Origin: Lantana camara
Lineage: Eukaryota; Streptophyta; Magnoliopsida; Lamiales; Verbenaceae
Length of the DNA stretch: 64,000 nucleotides
Direction of reading: 5' to 3'
Assembly: GCA_037501455.1 (NCBI GenBank)
Contig: CM074861.1
Location: 100,665,001-100,729,000 of the forward strand
Position 1 is the first letter of the stretch. Each line of letters opens with the position of its first letter. The notes beneath the pieces are model-generated. The model was not told where the DNA came from, made no database searches, and saw nothing but the letters and a program-made list of their open reading frames with translations. A program made the position numbers and the translations under genes. Below are positions 10,672 through 22,039 of the stretch, piece by piece.

Positions 10672-12386
10672 TCAAGCGGCCGGAGTAGTGTCTTCATCCA
10701 GAACCACTAAGATATTTTGAGCTACGGGACCATATACTGGGGCCGCTGGCTCTTGCGCTTGGGGGGCTTGTTCATCTTGGTTCTGGGTAGCTGGAGAAGG
10801 CGCAGGCTCGTTATTTCCCGGCGCTTGGGAGGTATTGGGCTCGTTAGCTTCATTGGCAGGAATAAGGGCATTTTCAGCGACGGGAGCAGGAGTGTTAACA
10901 ACGGGCGCTGAAGACTCATTTGCAGAGAGGACCTCGGAGGAGATAGTGGCGGCATCAACACCCTCATGTTGTTCTACACGAGGGACTTCCACCGGTGGAT
11001 GAGCCGCCATGTATTCATCCTGGATGAGCGTGACCAGGAAGTTATACTCTGGCTAGGAGATGTTTGCCTCAGGGTCTTCACGATCGTTATCATCCTCGAC
11101 GCAACGCTCGTTGTACATGAGCCCCATGTCCTGCGCCTCACGAACGGATGGATCTGTTAAGCCTTTGTGGATACCCTGCTCAATCGCCAAATGAAGGCTT
11201 TTTGAGCCTCGTCGAGACAGTGCAATGAGGCCGCAAAATTGAACGCCTTCGAATGGCAAAACTTGATGAACGCCTCTTTGACCGACTGCTTGATGCGATG
11301 ATGAAGTTGGTTCATGGTATCCGCATATTTCTTCTCCGCTTCAGTGGTCCTCGTCCTCCAGGCGTTACGGTCATCCGTAAGATTTTGATGGCTCTCGTTA
11401 AGATTATTATATTGCGTACGCCAACTCCTCCGAGCGGTTTCGGCATTCGTGAAGTCATCCGGTAGTTTCTTCATTTCTTCCTCCAACTTTTTATGCTCTG
11501 TCTCGAGGGAGAGGAACTTGACCTTCTCCACATCTAGTTCCTCCTGAATCTGGGCGGGATCGTTCGAGCGCGCCATCTTCTTGTATTTGGCTTTGCGGTC
11601 AGCATAAACCGTGGCACACAATTGGATGTTTTTCGCCCTCGGAAGCACTTGCTGCAAGGGCTCGAAAGGGCAGGAGTGTTAATAAAAATCTTGAGGAATA
11701 ACATTTTCGAGAGATAATAAAATTACGAGGAGGAGGGGGACTTACAGAAATTAGGGCATGTACCATGTCACTGGTCACCTTTTCCACGGATTCGGAGTAC
11801 AAGGCCCTATGGTCCGCTGTGAATTGGACCCTCTCGTATAAGCCTTCGCTAATGGTTTGCGCGACCGTTCTGTGCCTCAATAATACGGGGCCTCCATCTG
11901 AAGAACCCTTATAGCTCCTATCCCCTCGACGATCAAAATCCCACAAATGCTCTTCCTCTGAGGAGGAAGTGTCTCCATCACCCTTGGGGCCCTCCACAAC
12001 CTGTTTGCCCTTGCCGGATATAGAAAAGAAATCTGGCATCCTCTTCCTCTTTCTAGAGGCTGAGGCACTTTCTTCTTGAGTACCTCTGATATTGACGCTC
12101 GTCTGAGGCCTTGGCGGCGGAACCGGAGCGGGAATGATGGCTCTACTCGCTTAAGGAGCGACCGGGGCCCTCGGAGTCACCCTTGTATCAGGGTTGGGTG
12201 CTTGATTCTTCCCTCTACTTTGACTAGCGCTCGAACTTGTGGCTTGATGACCACCACGCTCGTTGCCGCGACCTGCACCTCGGGGTGGTGGGTTTTGTTG
12301 ATCTCCTTGGTTGACTTGACACCTATTGGCATTGGCGAATCGGGCAGCATTTCTCATTCCTCCTCCCGCCATTATGATGTTGGCTC
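10672..12386 (-). pseudogene. Antisense gene of element A, exons 2-3 (coiled-coil and acidic tail)
   Basis: Exon 2 begins at 12386 after an AG acceptor and contains an Arg/Gly/Gln-rich stretch (from ATG 12372), an in-frame TAA near 12150 also present in element B, then a Ser/Glu-rich region (GDGDTSSSEEEHLWDF). A GT-AG intron at 11745-11652 leads to exon 3, a coiled coil (MQQVLPRAKNIQ; EELDVEKVKFLSLETEHKK), then a frameshift near 11195 and a Pro/Ala-rich tail ending DEDTTPAA at 10672. A TAG at 11053-11055 replaces the GAG of B. Function is unknown. Confidence 0.65.
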
Positions 12387-12502
12387 CTGGAATAAGGAGG
12401 GGAGAACGAGGGTCAGAATCCCTTAAAAAAATCTTGCAAAATACAAGTTACAAATACAAGGGTACAGTTACCATCCCTATCTAGAGGTTAGTACCCTAAA
12501 AT

Positions 12503-13618
12503 CTAACCGTCTCTATCCAAATCTCGAGCGGGAGGATGGCTGAGGTAGTGAGGATCGTTGGAGAGCCCACAAAGGAACATCAACTCATCATCATCTATCA
12601 ACTCCTTGGCTTGAATTAACCAGCCCTTGTCCCTCATCGCTCCAGCCAGATCCTTCCCCCAATTCTCAGGAAAAGGGGGGTCTAGGCGATTCTTTGCGAG
12701 GGAGCCTTTCCCGTACGAAATCCACTCTCGTGCCACCCCGAAATCATCATCCGTCGGGGTTTTGACAAAAATGAATTTCTCCTTCCAATCTGGGCCATAA
12801 GTGGATAAAGGGGAGTTGATCAATTTCAGATGAGTCTTCGCTTGAACATAGTAGAAATAACCCACCTCGGGGGACGAGCGCGGTGAGCTAACAACTTGTA
12901 GAAGAGCGTTGAAATTCTGCATTGAGGGCTCGTAGTTGGTACACTTCATGAGGATAACGAAGCATGTTATCAAAGCAAGGTCGTTGGGCATGATTTGCGA
13001 TGGGCAAAGGTTCAAATTATTTAAGATATTGGCCACCAGAACTGGAATCGGAAACCTCAAGCCCCCAGAGCTGACCGCATCTTTACAAACTGCCATCTCG
13101 CCAGGGGGTGGACGTTTGGCACACTCGTGCTCAGCAGGGATTCTCCAGGAGAAGCGCTCGTCCCAGTATATGGGCGCTAGCATGGTCTTTACCTCTCTCA
13201 GAGTGATGGTACTGGGAGTCTCGTCTGGAGTGTGCTCGGTCGCTTGCATACCCGAGCTTTCACCCTCGTTTGGGCCTTGTGTTTTCTGGGCTTTTTTAGC
13301 TTTTTTGACCCTTCTCTTCTTGGGAGGCGCCCTCGAGGGCTCAGCCTCCTCACTCCTCTCTATGGCTGGAGCAGGCATCGCCACCGTCACCGCATAGCAA
13401 TGGGGATTAATGGATCTCTCCATCACGGCTAAAACTCCCCCTTGCCTTATCGCCTCCAAAGATGTATCCATCTCTTCGAACAAATGTCCAACCCCTCCTG
13501 GGTTCCTTTCCTCCATAGCCGATACGGCAGCGTGCAATTCTTCATCCCTTGGAGATGAATTCTGACTTGCCATCTCCTCAACCTCCCGGGCAAATTCTTC
13601 TACATGATCTCCAGACAT
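12503..13618 (-). CDS. Antisense gene of element A, exon 1 (Transposase_28-like domain)
   Basis: 371 codons open from ATG 13618 to TAG at 12503, on the strand opposite gag-pol. Features in order: acidic N-terminus, basic cluster near residues 98-108 (PPKKRRVKKAKK) resembling a nuclear localisation signal, and a domain near 180-260 with SGGLRFPIP...PSQI.PN that resembles the plant 'putative gypsy type transposon' family (Pfam Transposase_28; from memory, not searched). A donor GT at 12507-12506 can splice to 12386 (121-bp intron), which would bypass the stop. TATA box at 13906-13913. Its role is not known; homologues in B and E are about as well conserved as pol. Confidence 0.75.
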   Translation of the reverse strand: MSGDHVEEFAREVEEMASQNSSPRDEELHAAVSAMEERNPGGVGHLFEEMDTSLEAIRQGGVLAVMERSINPHCYAVTVAMPAPAIERSEEAEPSRAPPKKRRVKKAKKAQKTQGPNEGESSGMQATEHTPDETPSTITLREVKTMLAPIYWDERFSWRIPAEHECAKRPPPGEMAVCKDAVSSGGLRFPIPVLVANILNNLNLCPSQIMPNDLALITCFVILMKCTNYEPSMQNFNALLQVVSSPRSSPEVGYFYYVQAKTHLKLINSPLSTYGPDWKEKFIFVKTPTDDDFGVAREWISYGKGSLAKNRLDPPFPENWGKDLAGAMRDKGWLIQAKELIDDDELMFLCGLSNDPHYLSHPPARDLDRDG

Positions 13619-13905
13619 GTTTTGAGAAGGATTTTTGAGAAGTGGAAGGGTTTTCTTTTAAGAATCGGAAGGAGATGCAAAATTCAGGGACTTTGGGAAA
13701 TAAGGGAGATGTATTGAAAACTAAATCCTAATCTGTTCTAAGGTTAGCAAAGTTAAAAGATTTCACCAGAAGGTTACCTTGAGTTTTCTGGAAAAACTTG
13801 GAAGAAAGTTGTGAATGCTCTGAAATTGGTTTTGCAAAGAGTTTCCCGCAAATGTGTGCTCTGAAGATTTGTTCGCGTAAAGGACGATATGGATGCAGAA
13901 TCCCT

Positions 13906-13913
13906 TATTTATA
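13906..13913 (-). promoter_or_regulatory. TATA box of the antisense gene, element A
   Basis: TATAAATA on the minus strand, 288 bp upstream of the antisense ATG. Equivalent boxes lie at 26422-26429 in B (288 bp) and 57446-57453 in E (280 bp). Constant spacing across three elements supports a real promoter inside the 3' end of the element. Confidence 0.65.
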
Positions 13914-14190
13914 GGGGTGGGAGTTGGTACGTTTCTGGCAAGTAATTTAAAAGGAAATCATTTCCCACCTAGGAAACCGTTCACTTTAGTGAACCGTCAC
14001 GTCTATTCCCAAAGTCACGCGCCTACACGCGCATCAGCATTTAATGCAAAGGTGTTTCGAGCTATCGCCTGATATGACCGCATTTAATGCATGGTCAGGA
14101 GCAAAGGTGCTCAACACGCTATTAACGATCGTCACCCTCGTAAGGAACTGAGATATTTGAATTCTACAGTCCTTATCCTAAGGACTACAG

Positions 14191-14205
14191 AATTGGGGGG
14201 CAAAA
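14191..14205 (+). other. Polypurine tract of element A
   Basis: AATTGGGGGGCAAAA directly precedes the 3' LTR and would prime plus-strand DNA synthesis. B has the same site before 26769 and E has it on the minus strand at 57160-57145. Confidence 0.8.
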
Positions 14206-15020
14206 TGATAGGGCCAAAACACGCTCGTCCCACATTTGGACACGTGGTAGCAAGAGAACGTAACACGTGGCTTCCTCAAGACTAAGGTATTTATCAACAA
14301 GCGCCCCCAAAAATCCACAAGCGTCACGGGTGCTACCATCCCGGATCAATGCGTGTCCCCTCCGTTACGTGACGCGTAACCACCATAGCCGCTCTTCAAC
14401 GAGCGCTCCTCACGCAACGGACAAAAGCCCCAGATTATCCCAGAAGCCCTTTACAAGCGCTATTTTCCTTCAGGGAAGCTCCCATTCCCCCTCATGGCAC
14501 GAACCTTGGCCTTCATCCCCTAGTGGACTCACTGGCTACCGAGGCTCTCGGTTGAGACGATGGTGCTTCTAACCCTCATTACCAACCCCCAAAATGGCTC
14601 TCTGACACCAGCAACACACCCGCGTACCTGCCACTGTTGCCCGCACTACATTGGCACCCGCTTTTGCAGAAAATTCCTCCTAGGTTTCTCTTATAACGCC
14701 ACATGGTGCAAATGACCAAAGGGTCCCTGACCCTCAACTATAAATAAGTTAGTTCATCTCCTCCAATGTAAGGAATCTCCATTACTGCAACTTCACATTT
14801 CGCATATACTCTCTTTCGGATAATCATCTGACTTGAGCGTCGGAGAGCCAAACTGGGAATCACCCCGAGTTCCCCCCGCTTGGCCGTCTGACCTCTGTTT
14901 CTTTGGTGTTTGTCCTAGCAGGTTGAACCTACCATCTTTTCCGGTGATCACCATTGGTCTCCCCACCTTTAAACAAATTCTAAAGTGATTGGACTCTGTA
15001 CCCAATATTCAGACCCTTCA
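14206..15020 (+). repeat. 3' LTR of element A
   Basis: 815 bp, TGATAGGGCC to CCCTTCA, partner of 378-1222. It lacks about 30 bp near the GCCACATGGTG junction (14698). Element B starts two bases after its end. Confidence 0.92.
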
Positions 15021-15022
15021 AT

Positions 15023-15857
15023 TGATAGGGCTAAAATACGGTCGTCCCATGTTTGGACACGTGGCACTTCAAGACAGTGACAAATGTCCTCCTGTGGTGA
15101 AGACAGTCATTCCCGAGCGCCCAGACTCCCCGAGCATCAAAGTCTCACAGGGACACGTGCCATCTCTTCTGCACACGCACGTGATCAGCGGTGCCGCTCT
15201 CTAACGAGCGCACTCAGCCATACTAGGTCAAGCTCCAAATCTATCAAGGAAGCTCTCTGTAAGCGCTACTCCCCCCTCAGGGAAGCTTCCACTCCCCCTC
15301 GTTGCGTGGGCCTTAACCTTCATCCCTCAGCGGATCTTCTGGCCTCCAAGGCCCTTGCATGACACGAGCGTGCTCTCAAGCCCTCGTTAACAATCCAAAA
15401 CGGCTCTCTGACACCCCGTACATGTCCGCGCACCTGCCACTGTTGCCCGCACCACCTTTTTCGCCAGCTTTTGCAGGAGATTCCTCCTAGGTTTCTCCTC
15501 ATTGCACCACGTGTAAGCGCGACAATAGGGCAGGACCACAAAGGGGTAAATTACCAAAGGGTCCCTGAGCCACAACTATATATAGGAGTCTTGATCTCCT
15601 TCACTGTAAGCAATCTCCATTACTGCAATTTCATACTTCACATACTCTAACTTTCAGATCATCATCTGACTTGAGCGTCGAAGAGCCAAACTGGGAATCA
15701 CCCCCAGTTCCCCCAGCTTGGCCGTCTGACCTCTGTTTCTTTGGTGTTTGTCCTAGCAGGTTGAACCTACCATCTTTTCCGGCAATCATCATCGGTTTTC
15801 CACCTTTAAAAAAATTCTAAAGTGATTGGACTCTGTACCCCATATTCAGACCCATCA
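15023..15857 (+). repeat. 5' LTR of element B
   Basis: 835 bp, TGATAGGGCT to ACCCATCA. It is related to the A LTR mainly in its 3' half (TATA region, CTAGCAGGTTGAACC, ACTCTGTACCC), while the 5' third differs, so A and B are separate subfamilies. TATA box at 15577-15584. Confidence 0.92.
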
Positions 15858-15861
15858 TTTT

Positions 15862-15879
15862 TGGCGCCGTCTGTGGGAA
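15862..15879 (+). other. Primer-binding site of element B
   Basis: TGGCGCCGTCTGTGGGAA, four bases after the LTR, identical to that of element A. Confidence 0.85.
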
Positions 15880-15930
15880 ACCTTCTCTTTCGCCTTCCTT
15901 GCTAGTAGAAAAACAAACACCCTTTCAGAC

Positions 15931-18484
15931 ATGGTTACCACACGTTCCGGAACAGCAGGGGGAGGAGATAATCTTCCCCAAGACGTGAGCAGTCGTCCCC
16001 CTACGCCTGTGATTGGGGGTGCACCCCCGGCCGATGAGTCCGCTCCCCGCCTTGAGACGTGTCCTCCCCCCGTGAATCCCCTCTCCACCGCCGCTGCAGG
16101 AGGATCTGGGATTCCAGCTTTCCAGAATCGGATTCACACGCCGCCGGCCCAACCTGGCGCGTATCCTTATATGATGCCATCGCCGGGGTACACCTTGACC
16201 CCGACTCCCATGGTTCCTATGGTCCAGCCTTACCATGCTGGACAGATGCAGCTGCCCATCATTGTCCCCAAGGAAATTGATGGAGTAGAGCTGCCCCCTC
16301 TAACCTCGGAACAGCTGAAGGCTCTGTACACCCAATGTGAAGCCTAGGCCGTCCAGAACGCTTGGCAGAATTTCACCACCACCTACTTTCCCCCAGGGAA
16401 AGCCGCTCAAATGGCCCCTCTACGAGGATGGCAAGTTCATCCATTGACGGCGGCTCAAAACGCCCTGCAAGCCAGACCGCCACCTCTGCCTGCCAAAGAG
16501 AGGGAGGTTCCAGAGAAAGGGGGTGACGAGCGCCCTCAGACCAGCAAAGGTAAGGGCCCGGTGGATAGAATCAACTTGGAAGATGAAGGAGACTCTCATG
16601 CCTCAAAAAGAGCTTCCCGAGCCACAAAACAGGGGGACAAGGAGAGAGATGAAAATCCTAACCTCCTCGCGGCTGTGCAAGACCAGCTGCAGGGGTTAAA
16701 GGATATGGTTGGACAGCTCTCTCGAGCGTGGTCTCAAATCTCCCACAGCAGGGATGAACGAGCCGATGCCAGAGACGCTTGTCCCAAAGATCGACTGCCA
16801 CGAGCCCCCCACAGCCAGGAGCAGGAAGAGAACTTTTGCACTTATGAGTATCATCCGCTGGCGAGGGGTTCCCCCCTTGTAGAAGAAGTTTTAATGGCCC
16901 AAGCAGGAATGGCCAAAATCCCCACTTCCGTCAACCGCTATGATGGGACAATGGATCCAGCGGAGCACCTGGATCATTTCTTACACCTGATGCACTTGTA
17001 CGAGCATTCGAGCCACTACTGGGCCAAAGTCTTTGTCACTTCCCTAGTAGGAATGGCTCAGGAATGGTATAAGCGACTGCCGCCGCGCTCGATACATTCA
17101 TATGAGGAGTTGGCCAACGCTTTCCTAAACCACTTCAACTCTTTGAAGGCCCCCGTCACTGCGCCCACAGTACTTTACAATATAGTGCAAGGAAAGAATG
17201 AATCTATTCGCTCGTTCTTCGCCCGTTTTAACAAGGAGATATTGCAAGTGGAGAGGCCTTCCATGGATTTCTTAATCAAGTGCTCTTCAAGGCTGTGGAT
17301 CACAAGCAGTACGTAAGTAAGAAGTTTGTCGATACCATTGTGGAAAGAAGGCCAGGATCCCTCATGGCCTTGAGAGAAGTTGCCGAGCCGTTCTTCGCAC
17401 TCGAAGATATGTATGGGACGAATGGGCCGCGGCACGAGCGTCCCCAGGAGTGGGGTCGAGAAGATGTTATCAGGAAGGAGAGCAAGAAATCTTCCCCAAC
17501 TCCTCGTCGTTTCGAACTCATCCCCCTCACAAGGCCGAACTCAGAAGTTTACAACCTTTCTGACAAGAAACTCTTCAAAAGACCCTTCAAGATGAGAGAT
17601 ACTGAGGCCCTGAGGCGGTCAAACAAGTATTGCGCTTTCCACAAGCAGAAAGGGCACGATACAGATGAGTGCCGCCAGCTGGAGAGTGAAATTCAGAGGC
17701 TAGTTGCGGACGGGCACTTGAAGGAGTTTGTGCAAGCCTTAGAGCGTTTCGACGAGCGTTGTAGTGAGAGATCGCGTGAAAGAAGGAGGAGCCCATCACG
17801 CTCGAGAAGTCCACGAGGGCGAGGCCCTCCTGAGAGTAGCCATCGTAACAAGGGGAAAGCCCCAGAGCAGGAAAATACCCCTTTGGCAGTCATCAACATG
17901 ATAGCAGGAGATTCCTCTGGAGGAGATTCTAATGCCGCCCGGCGACGGTATGTCTGGAGTTATGATCAACGCCCCTCGGTGCCCAAATCAGTCTATGCCA
18001 TCCGGGAATCCAAAGACGACCACTTAAAGGAACATGATGTGATAGGCTTTACAGATAAGGACTTAGAGCATATTGTAACACCCCATGGGGTCAGTAAAAC
18101 CTCTGACTTCCCCATGGTGGTTAGCCTGGATGTCCACAACCACATTGTAAAGAGGGTGTTAGTGGATAGTGGAAGCTCTGTTAACGTTTTGCCCTACACC
18201 AAGTTCCAGAAAATGAATGTTACCAACATCCCGCTCGAACCCCTCAAAACAGCCCTCATTGGCTTTGGAGGTTCTGAGGTTGTCCCACGAGGGCAAATTC
18301 GCTTGGCCACTTCATTTGGCCGAGCCCCGTAGCGCAAAACGCTCATGGTCACATACGCAGTGGTGGAAATTGATATCCCCTATAACATCATAATCGGGCG
18401 ACTAGCTCTTGTAGATTTCAAAGCGATTATTTCCACTTACCACCAGAAAATTAAGTTCCCCGCCCCGAGGGCGTCGGAGAAGTC
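15931..18484 (+). pseudogene. gag: Element B gag-protease with two stops and two frameshifts
   Basis: The start at ATG 15931 gives MVTTRSGTAGGGD. A TAG at 16345-16347 stands where A has CAA. The gag core runs from about 16850 to 17270 (EHSSHYWAKVFVTSLVGMAQ). A frameshift near 17275 moves the rest of gag to another frame, which carries the CAFHKQKGHDTDEC zinc-knuckle-like motif, an SR-rich stretch and a protease with the normal active site (VLVDSGSSVNVLP; GGA at 18171-18173). A TAG at 18330-18332 (CAA in A) and a one-base loss in a C run near 18465 separate it from the pol frame. Confidence 0.88.
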
Positions 18485-21400
18485 TTGTGCAACGTACGAG
18501 AAGCATGGGAGTGCTACATGTTATCCCTCAGAAAGCCTAAAACAGAGAAAACGTTTCAAATCGGGTCCACCAAGAAATCCGTTGATTTCCCCAATTTGGA
18601 CGAGGACGGTCCCATGCGCAAAAGGGCCAAAATGAATAAGAAAAAGAACAAAAAGAAAGATCCCGACAATAAAGATACCCACGAAGCTACCCCGCCAGGG
18701 TCGGTTGGAGAGTCTTCCTCTGAGGAAAACGAGCATGGGCAAGAGGAGCCTAGGGGTGATGGCCATCTGACAGGAAAGAAAAGGGCGCTTGAGCTCCCCC
18801 GACCAGAAATGAGGATTGAGCCCTCAAAAAAATTCCTTGCTATTAAGCTAGAACCAGGGAACAAGGATAAAACTACTCAGATTGGGTCCAACCTTTCTGG
18901 GCCCTCGCAGATCATGATGATTGACTTCCTCAGAGAAAATGTTGATGTCTTTGCATGGAAAGCTTCGGATCTTACTGGGATTGACCCAAGCGTCATGGTC
19001 CACAGGCTCAACGTGGACCCATCCTTTAAGCCAATTAAACAGAAGAAGAGGGATGTGCACGGTTTTCGGAAGAAAGTTATTGAGGAGGAAGTTAACAAGC
19101 TCCTTGAAGCCAAGTATATCGAGCCCATACTATATCCAGAATGGTTATGTAACGTGGTACTAGTGCCCAAGAGCGCAAATAAGTGGCGCATGTGCAATAA
19201 CTTCACGAATCTTAATAAGGCTTTCCCGAAAGACCCTTACCCATTACCCCGCATAGACCAATTGGTGGATTCGACCGCGGGATGCGAACTCATGAGTATG
19301 ATGGATGCCTTTCAAGGGTACTATCAAATCTTTATGGCCCCGGAAGACCATCCCAAAACATCATTTGTCGTCCACTTGGGTATATATTGCTTCTTGATCA
19401 TGCCCTTTGGGCTCAAGAATGCTGGGGCCACTTATCAGCGTCTCGTTAATAGAATGTTTGAAAAAGAAATTGGGGGATCCATGGAAGTGTACTTTGATGA
19501 TATGATTGTTAAGAGCGAACGTCAAGGCTCACACCTAGAAGATCTCAAGCGCACCTTTGCCATTTTACGCCAGTATGGGATGAAATTGAATCCCTCAAAG
19601 TGTACTTTTGGAGTGCGAGGAGGAAAATTCTTGGGCTACATGGTCAGCCAGAGGGGAATTGAGGCCAATCCAGAAAAAATCAAGGCTATTTTGGACATGC
19701 CATCCCTTCGTAATCTCTGGGAAGTGCAGGTACTGGTAGGAAAAATCATTTCTTTAAACATATTTATCTCGCGCTCGGCGGACAGAAACCTCCCTTTCTT
19801 CAAAATTCTACGCAACGCTCGAAATTTTGCTTGGACTGAGGAGTGTGAGAAGGCGTTGCAGGACATGAAGGCTTACCTTTCGAGCGCCCCGCTCTTGACC
19901 AAACCGGTTGAGGGCGAAAAGCTGTTTATGTACCTCTCCGTTTCAACCGAGGCAACGAGCGCAGTACTGATAGTTGTACGGGAACGTAAGCACTTGCCTA
20001 TTTATTATTTGAGCAAAACATTACAAGGGGCCGAGAGGAAGTATTTGGAAATTGAGAAATTCGCATTCGCCCTCATTAATGCATCACGACGGTTGAGGCC
20101 TTACTTCCAGGCACACTCAATAACTGTCCTCACTGATCAGCCTCTGAACCAAGTGCTGTCCAAACCAGATGTGTCGGGAAGATTGATAAAATGGGCCATT
20201 GAGTTGAGCCAGTTTGACTTAAGTTTCGAGCCCCGAACTGCTATACAAGCGCAGGTTGTAGCGGATTTATTGGTTGAACGCTTCGGTTTAGAACCTGCTG
20301 TTCTAAAGAACGATGGTCTATGGGTCCTGCACAAGGACGGTTCCTCAACCTCACAAGGGGGAGGAGCAGGGGTAACCCTTAGAGACCCCAGCGGAATTGA
20401 GTTAGACTTTGCAATCAGGTTGGATTTCCAGGTCACCAATAACGAGGCAGAATATGAAGCCCTTGTTCAAGGATTGAAAATTGCTTTTCAAAACGGAGCC
20501 TCCAAAATTACCGCCTATTTGGATTCACAATTAATTGCGAGCCAGATTGAAAGGACTTATGAGGCTCGAGAAACCACCATGGTGCAGTATTTCAACAAAG
20601 GCAAGGAAATTATTGGGAAGTTCAAGGAATTCCATCTACTCCAGGTCCCACGGGCAGAAAACGAACGCGCTGACGCTCTATCAAAATTCGCCTCGGCCTT
20701 GGAAGGCATCAATGAGCGCTCCGTTATGTTTCTTAGAACTGAAGAGCCTCTGATAAAAGAGCAGGGCACCAAGAGAGCGGTGTTCATGATTGATCCACAC
20801 GAGCCGTGCTGGCTTGATGATATTATAAGATTTCTTAGGGATGGCGTTTGTCCCATTGACAAGGTGGAGGCCCGGAAAGTCAGAAGCAAGGCCCCTCGTT
20901 TTTCTTTAGACTCTGAGGGGAGATTATTCAAGAAGTCATTTCAAGGACCCCCGATGAGGTGCCTAAGGCCCTCGCAAGCTAAAGAAACGCTCGAGCTTAT
21001 TCACAATGGAAGCTGTGGAAATCATTCAGGAGGGCGTATCCTAGCTAAGAAAATTCTGAGGAGTGGGTTTTATTGGCCCACTGTTCTCCAAGATGCCATT
21101 GAGTACGCCAAGAAATGCCCCAAGTGCCAGTTTCACTCTAACCTCCCTCAACTGCCAGCCACTCAGATGGTCCCTATAGATGTCTCATGGCCCTTTGACC
21201 AGTGGGGGATCGACATTGTGGGCCCCTTGCCCATCGCGGTCGGGCAAAAGAAGTTTGTCATTTTAGCCGTCGAATATTTTACCAAATGGGCCGAGGCTGA
21301 GGCCGCTGCAAAGATTACATTCAGGGTCGTGAGGGACTTAATTTGGAAAAACATTATCTGCAGATATGGCATACCAAGGGTGCTCATTTCAGACAATGGG

Positions 21401-22039
21401 TCCCAGTTCATAACAGCTGACACGCGAGAATGGTGTTCAGAGTTGGGTATTGAACAACGTTTTCTTTCCGTAGGTCATCCCCAAGCTAATGGACAGGCAG
21501 AAGTCACCAATAGGATCATTTTGCAGCATCTGAAAACTATGCTAGAAAGCAAGAAAAGTGAGTGGGCCGAAGAGCTACAAGGAGCCCTATGGGCGTATCG
21601 TACAACTCCACGAGCGTCAACCGAAGAAACGCCATTTGCCCTCATATATGGATCTGAATCCATGATACCAGCGGAAATTGTACACGAATCCGGTCGTGTA
21701 GCCTATTTCGAGCCCCAGTATAATGAAGTCAACAGGAGCCTGGAGTTAGACCTGCTGGAGGAAAAAAGGGACAATGCGTGGGCAAAAATGCACAGATATA
21801 AGGTAGTTGTGGCACGACAATACAACAAGCGTGTAAAAGAAAGAACTTTCCAACTGGGAGACTTGGTCTTGAAGAAAGTAGAAGTATCCAGGCATGTGGG
21901 AAAATTGGACCCCAACTGGGAAGGTCCGTTCAAAGTCATACAAATCAGAGCTAACAACACTTACACCCTGGAGACACTGCAAGGCGAGCGCTTGCCTCGC
22001 CCTTGGAACGCATGTAACCTCCGGCGGTTCTATGTTTAA
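18485..22039 (+). CDS. pol: Element B pol: RT, RNase H, archaeal-type RNase H, integrase (open frame)
   Basis: 1184 codons are open. The listed start is only where the frame opens after a frameshift, since pol is normally part of gag-pol. RT lies at about residues 190-400, with motif A Asp274 (SMMDAFQGY) and YFDD at 336-339; Phe replaces the usual small residue (A has YVDD). An RNase H follows, then an archaeal-type RNase H with Asp618 (KDGSSTSQGGGAG), the dual arrangement of the Tat lineage. The integrase has an HHCC zinc site (His840 to Cys878/Cys881) and a D,D-35-E triad at Asp910, Asp970 and Glu1006. It ends NLRRFYV, as in A and E. It would copy the element RNA and insert the DNA in the nucleus. 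Confidence 0.93.
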   Translation: MCNVREAWECYMLSLRKPKTEKTFQIGSTKKSVDFPNLDEDGPMRKRAKMNKKKNKKKDPDNKDTHEATPPGSVGESSSEENEHGQEEPRGDGHLTGKKRALELPRPEMRIEPSKKFLAIKLEPGNKDKTTQIGSNLSGPSQIMMIDFLRENVDVFAWKASDLTGIDPSVMVHRLNVDPSFKPIKQKKRDVHGFRKKVIEEEVNKLLEAKYIEPILYPEWLCNVVLVPKSANKWRMCNNFTNLNKAFPKDPYPLPRIDQLVDSTAGCELMSMMDAFQGYYQIFMAPEDHPKTSFVVHLGIYCFLIMPFGLKNAGATYQRLVNRMFEKEIGGSMEVYFDDMIVKSERQGSHLEDLKRTFAILRQYGMKLNPSKCTFGVRGGKFLGYMVSQRGIEANPEKIKAILDMPSLRNLWEVQVLVGKIISLNIFISRSADRNLPFFKILRNARNFAWTEECEKALQDMKAYLSSAPLLTKPVEGEKLFMYLSVSTEATSAVLIVVRERKHLPIYYLSKTLQGAERKYLEIEKFAFALINASRRLRPYFQAHSITVLTDQPLNQVLSKPDVSGRLIKWAIELSQFDLSFEPRTAIQAQVVADLLVERFGLEPAVLKNDGLWVLHKDGSSTSQGGGAGVTLRDPSGIELDFAIRLDFQVTNNEAEYEALVQGLKIAFQNGASKITAYLDSQLIASQIERTYEARETTMVQYFNKGKEIIGKFKEFHLLQVPRAENERADALSKFASALEGINERSVMFLRTEEPLIKEQGTKRAVFMIDPHEPCWLDDIIRFLRDGVCPIDKVEARKVRSKAPRFSLDSEGRLFKKSFQGPPMRCLRPSQAKETLELIHNGSCGNHSGGRILAKKILRSGFYWPTVLQDAIEYAKKCPKCQFHSNLPQLPATQMVPIDVSWPFDQWGIDIVGPLPIAVGQKKFVILAVEYFTKWAEAEAAAKITFRVVRDLIWKNIICRYGIPRVLISDNGSQFITADTREWCSELGIEQRFLSVGHPQANGQAEVTNRIILQHLKTMLESKKSEWAEELQGALWAYRTTPRASTEETPFALIYGSESMIPAEIVHESGRVAYFEPQYNEVNRSLELDLLEEKRDNAWAKMHRYKVVVARQYNKRVKERTFQLGDLVLKKVEVSRHVGKLDPNWEGPFKVIQIRANNTYTLETLQGERLPRPWNACNLRRFYV

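Larger units (their letters stand above)
378..15020 (+). mobile_element. Element A: Ty3/gypsy Tat/Retand-type LTR retrotransposon, degraded
   Basis: Direct LTRs at 378-1222 and 14206-15020 both begin TGATAGGGCC and end CCCTTCA. Internal order is primer-binding site, gag, protease, RT, RNase H, archaeal-type RNase H, integrase, hairpin array, antisense gene, polypurine tract. The second RNase H and the antisense ORF place it in the Tat lineage. The 5-bp target duplication ATATC is at 373-377; its right copy is split by element B, AT at 15021-15022 and ATC at 37008-37010. Without element D the unit is about 12.3 kb. Many stops and frameshifts make it non-autonomous now. Confidence 0.93.
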
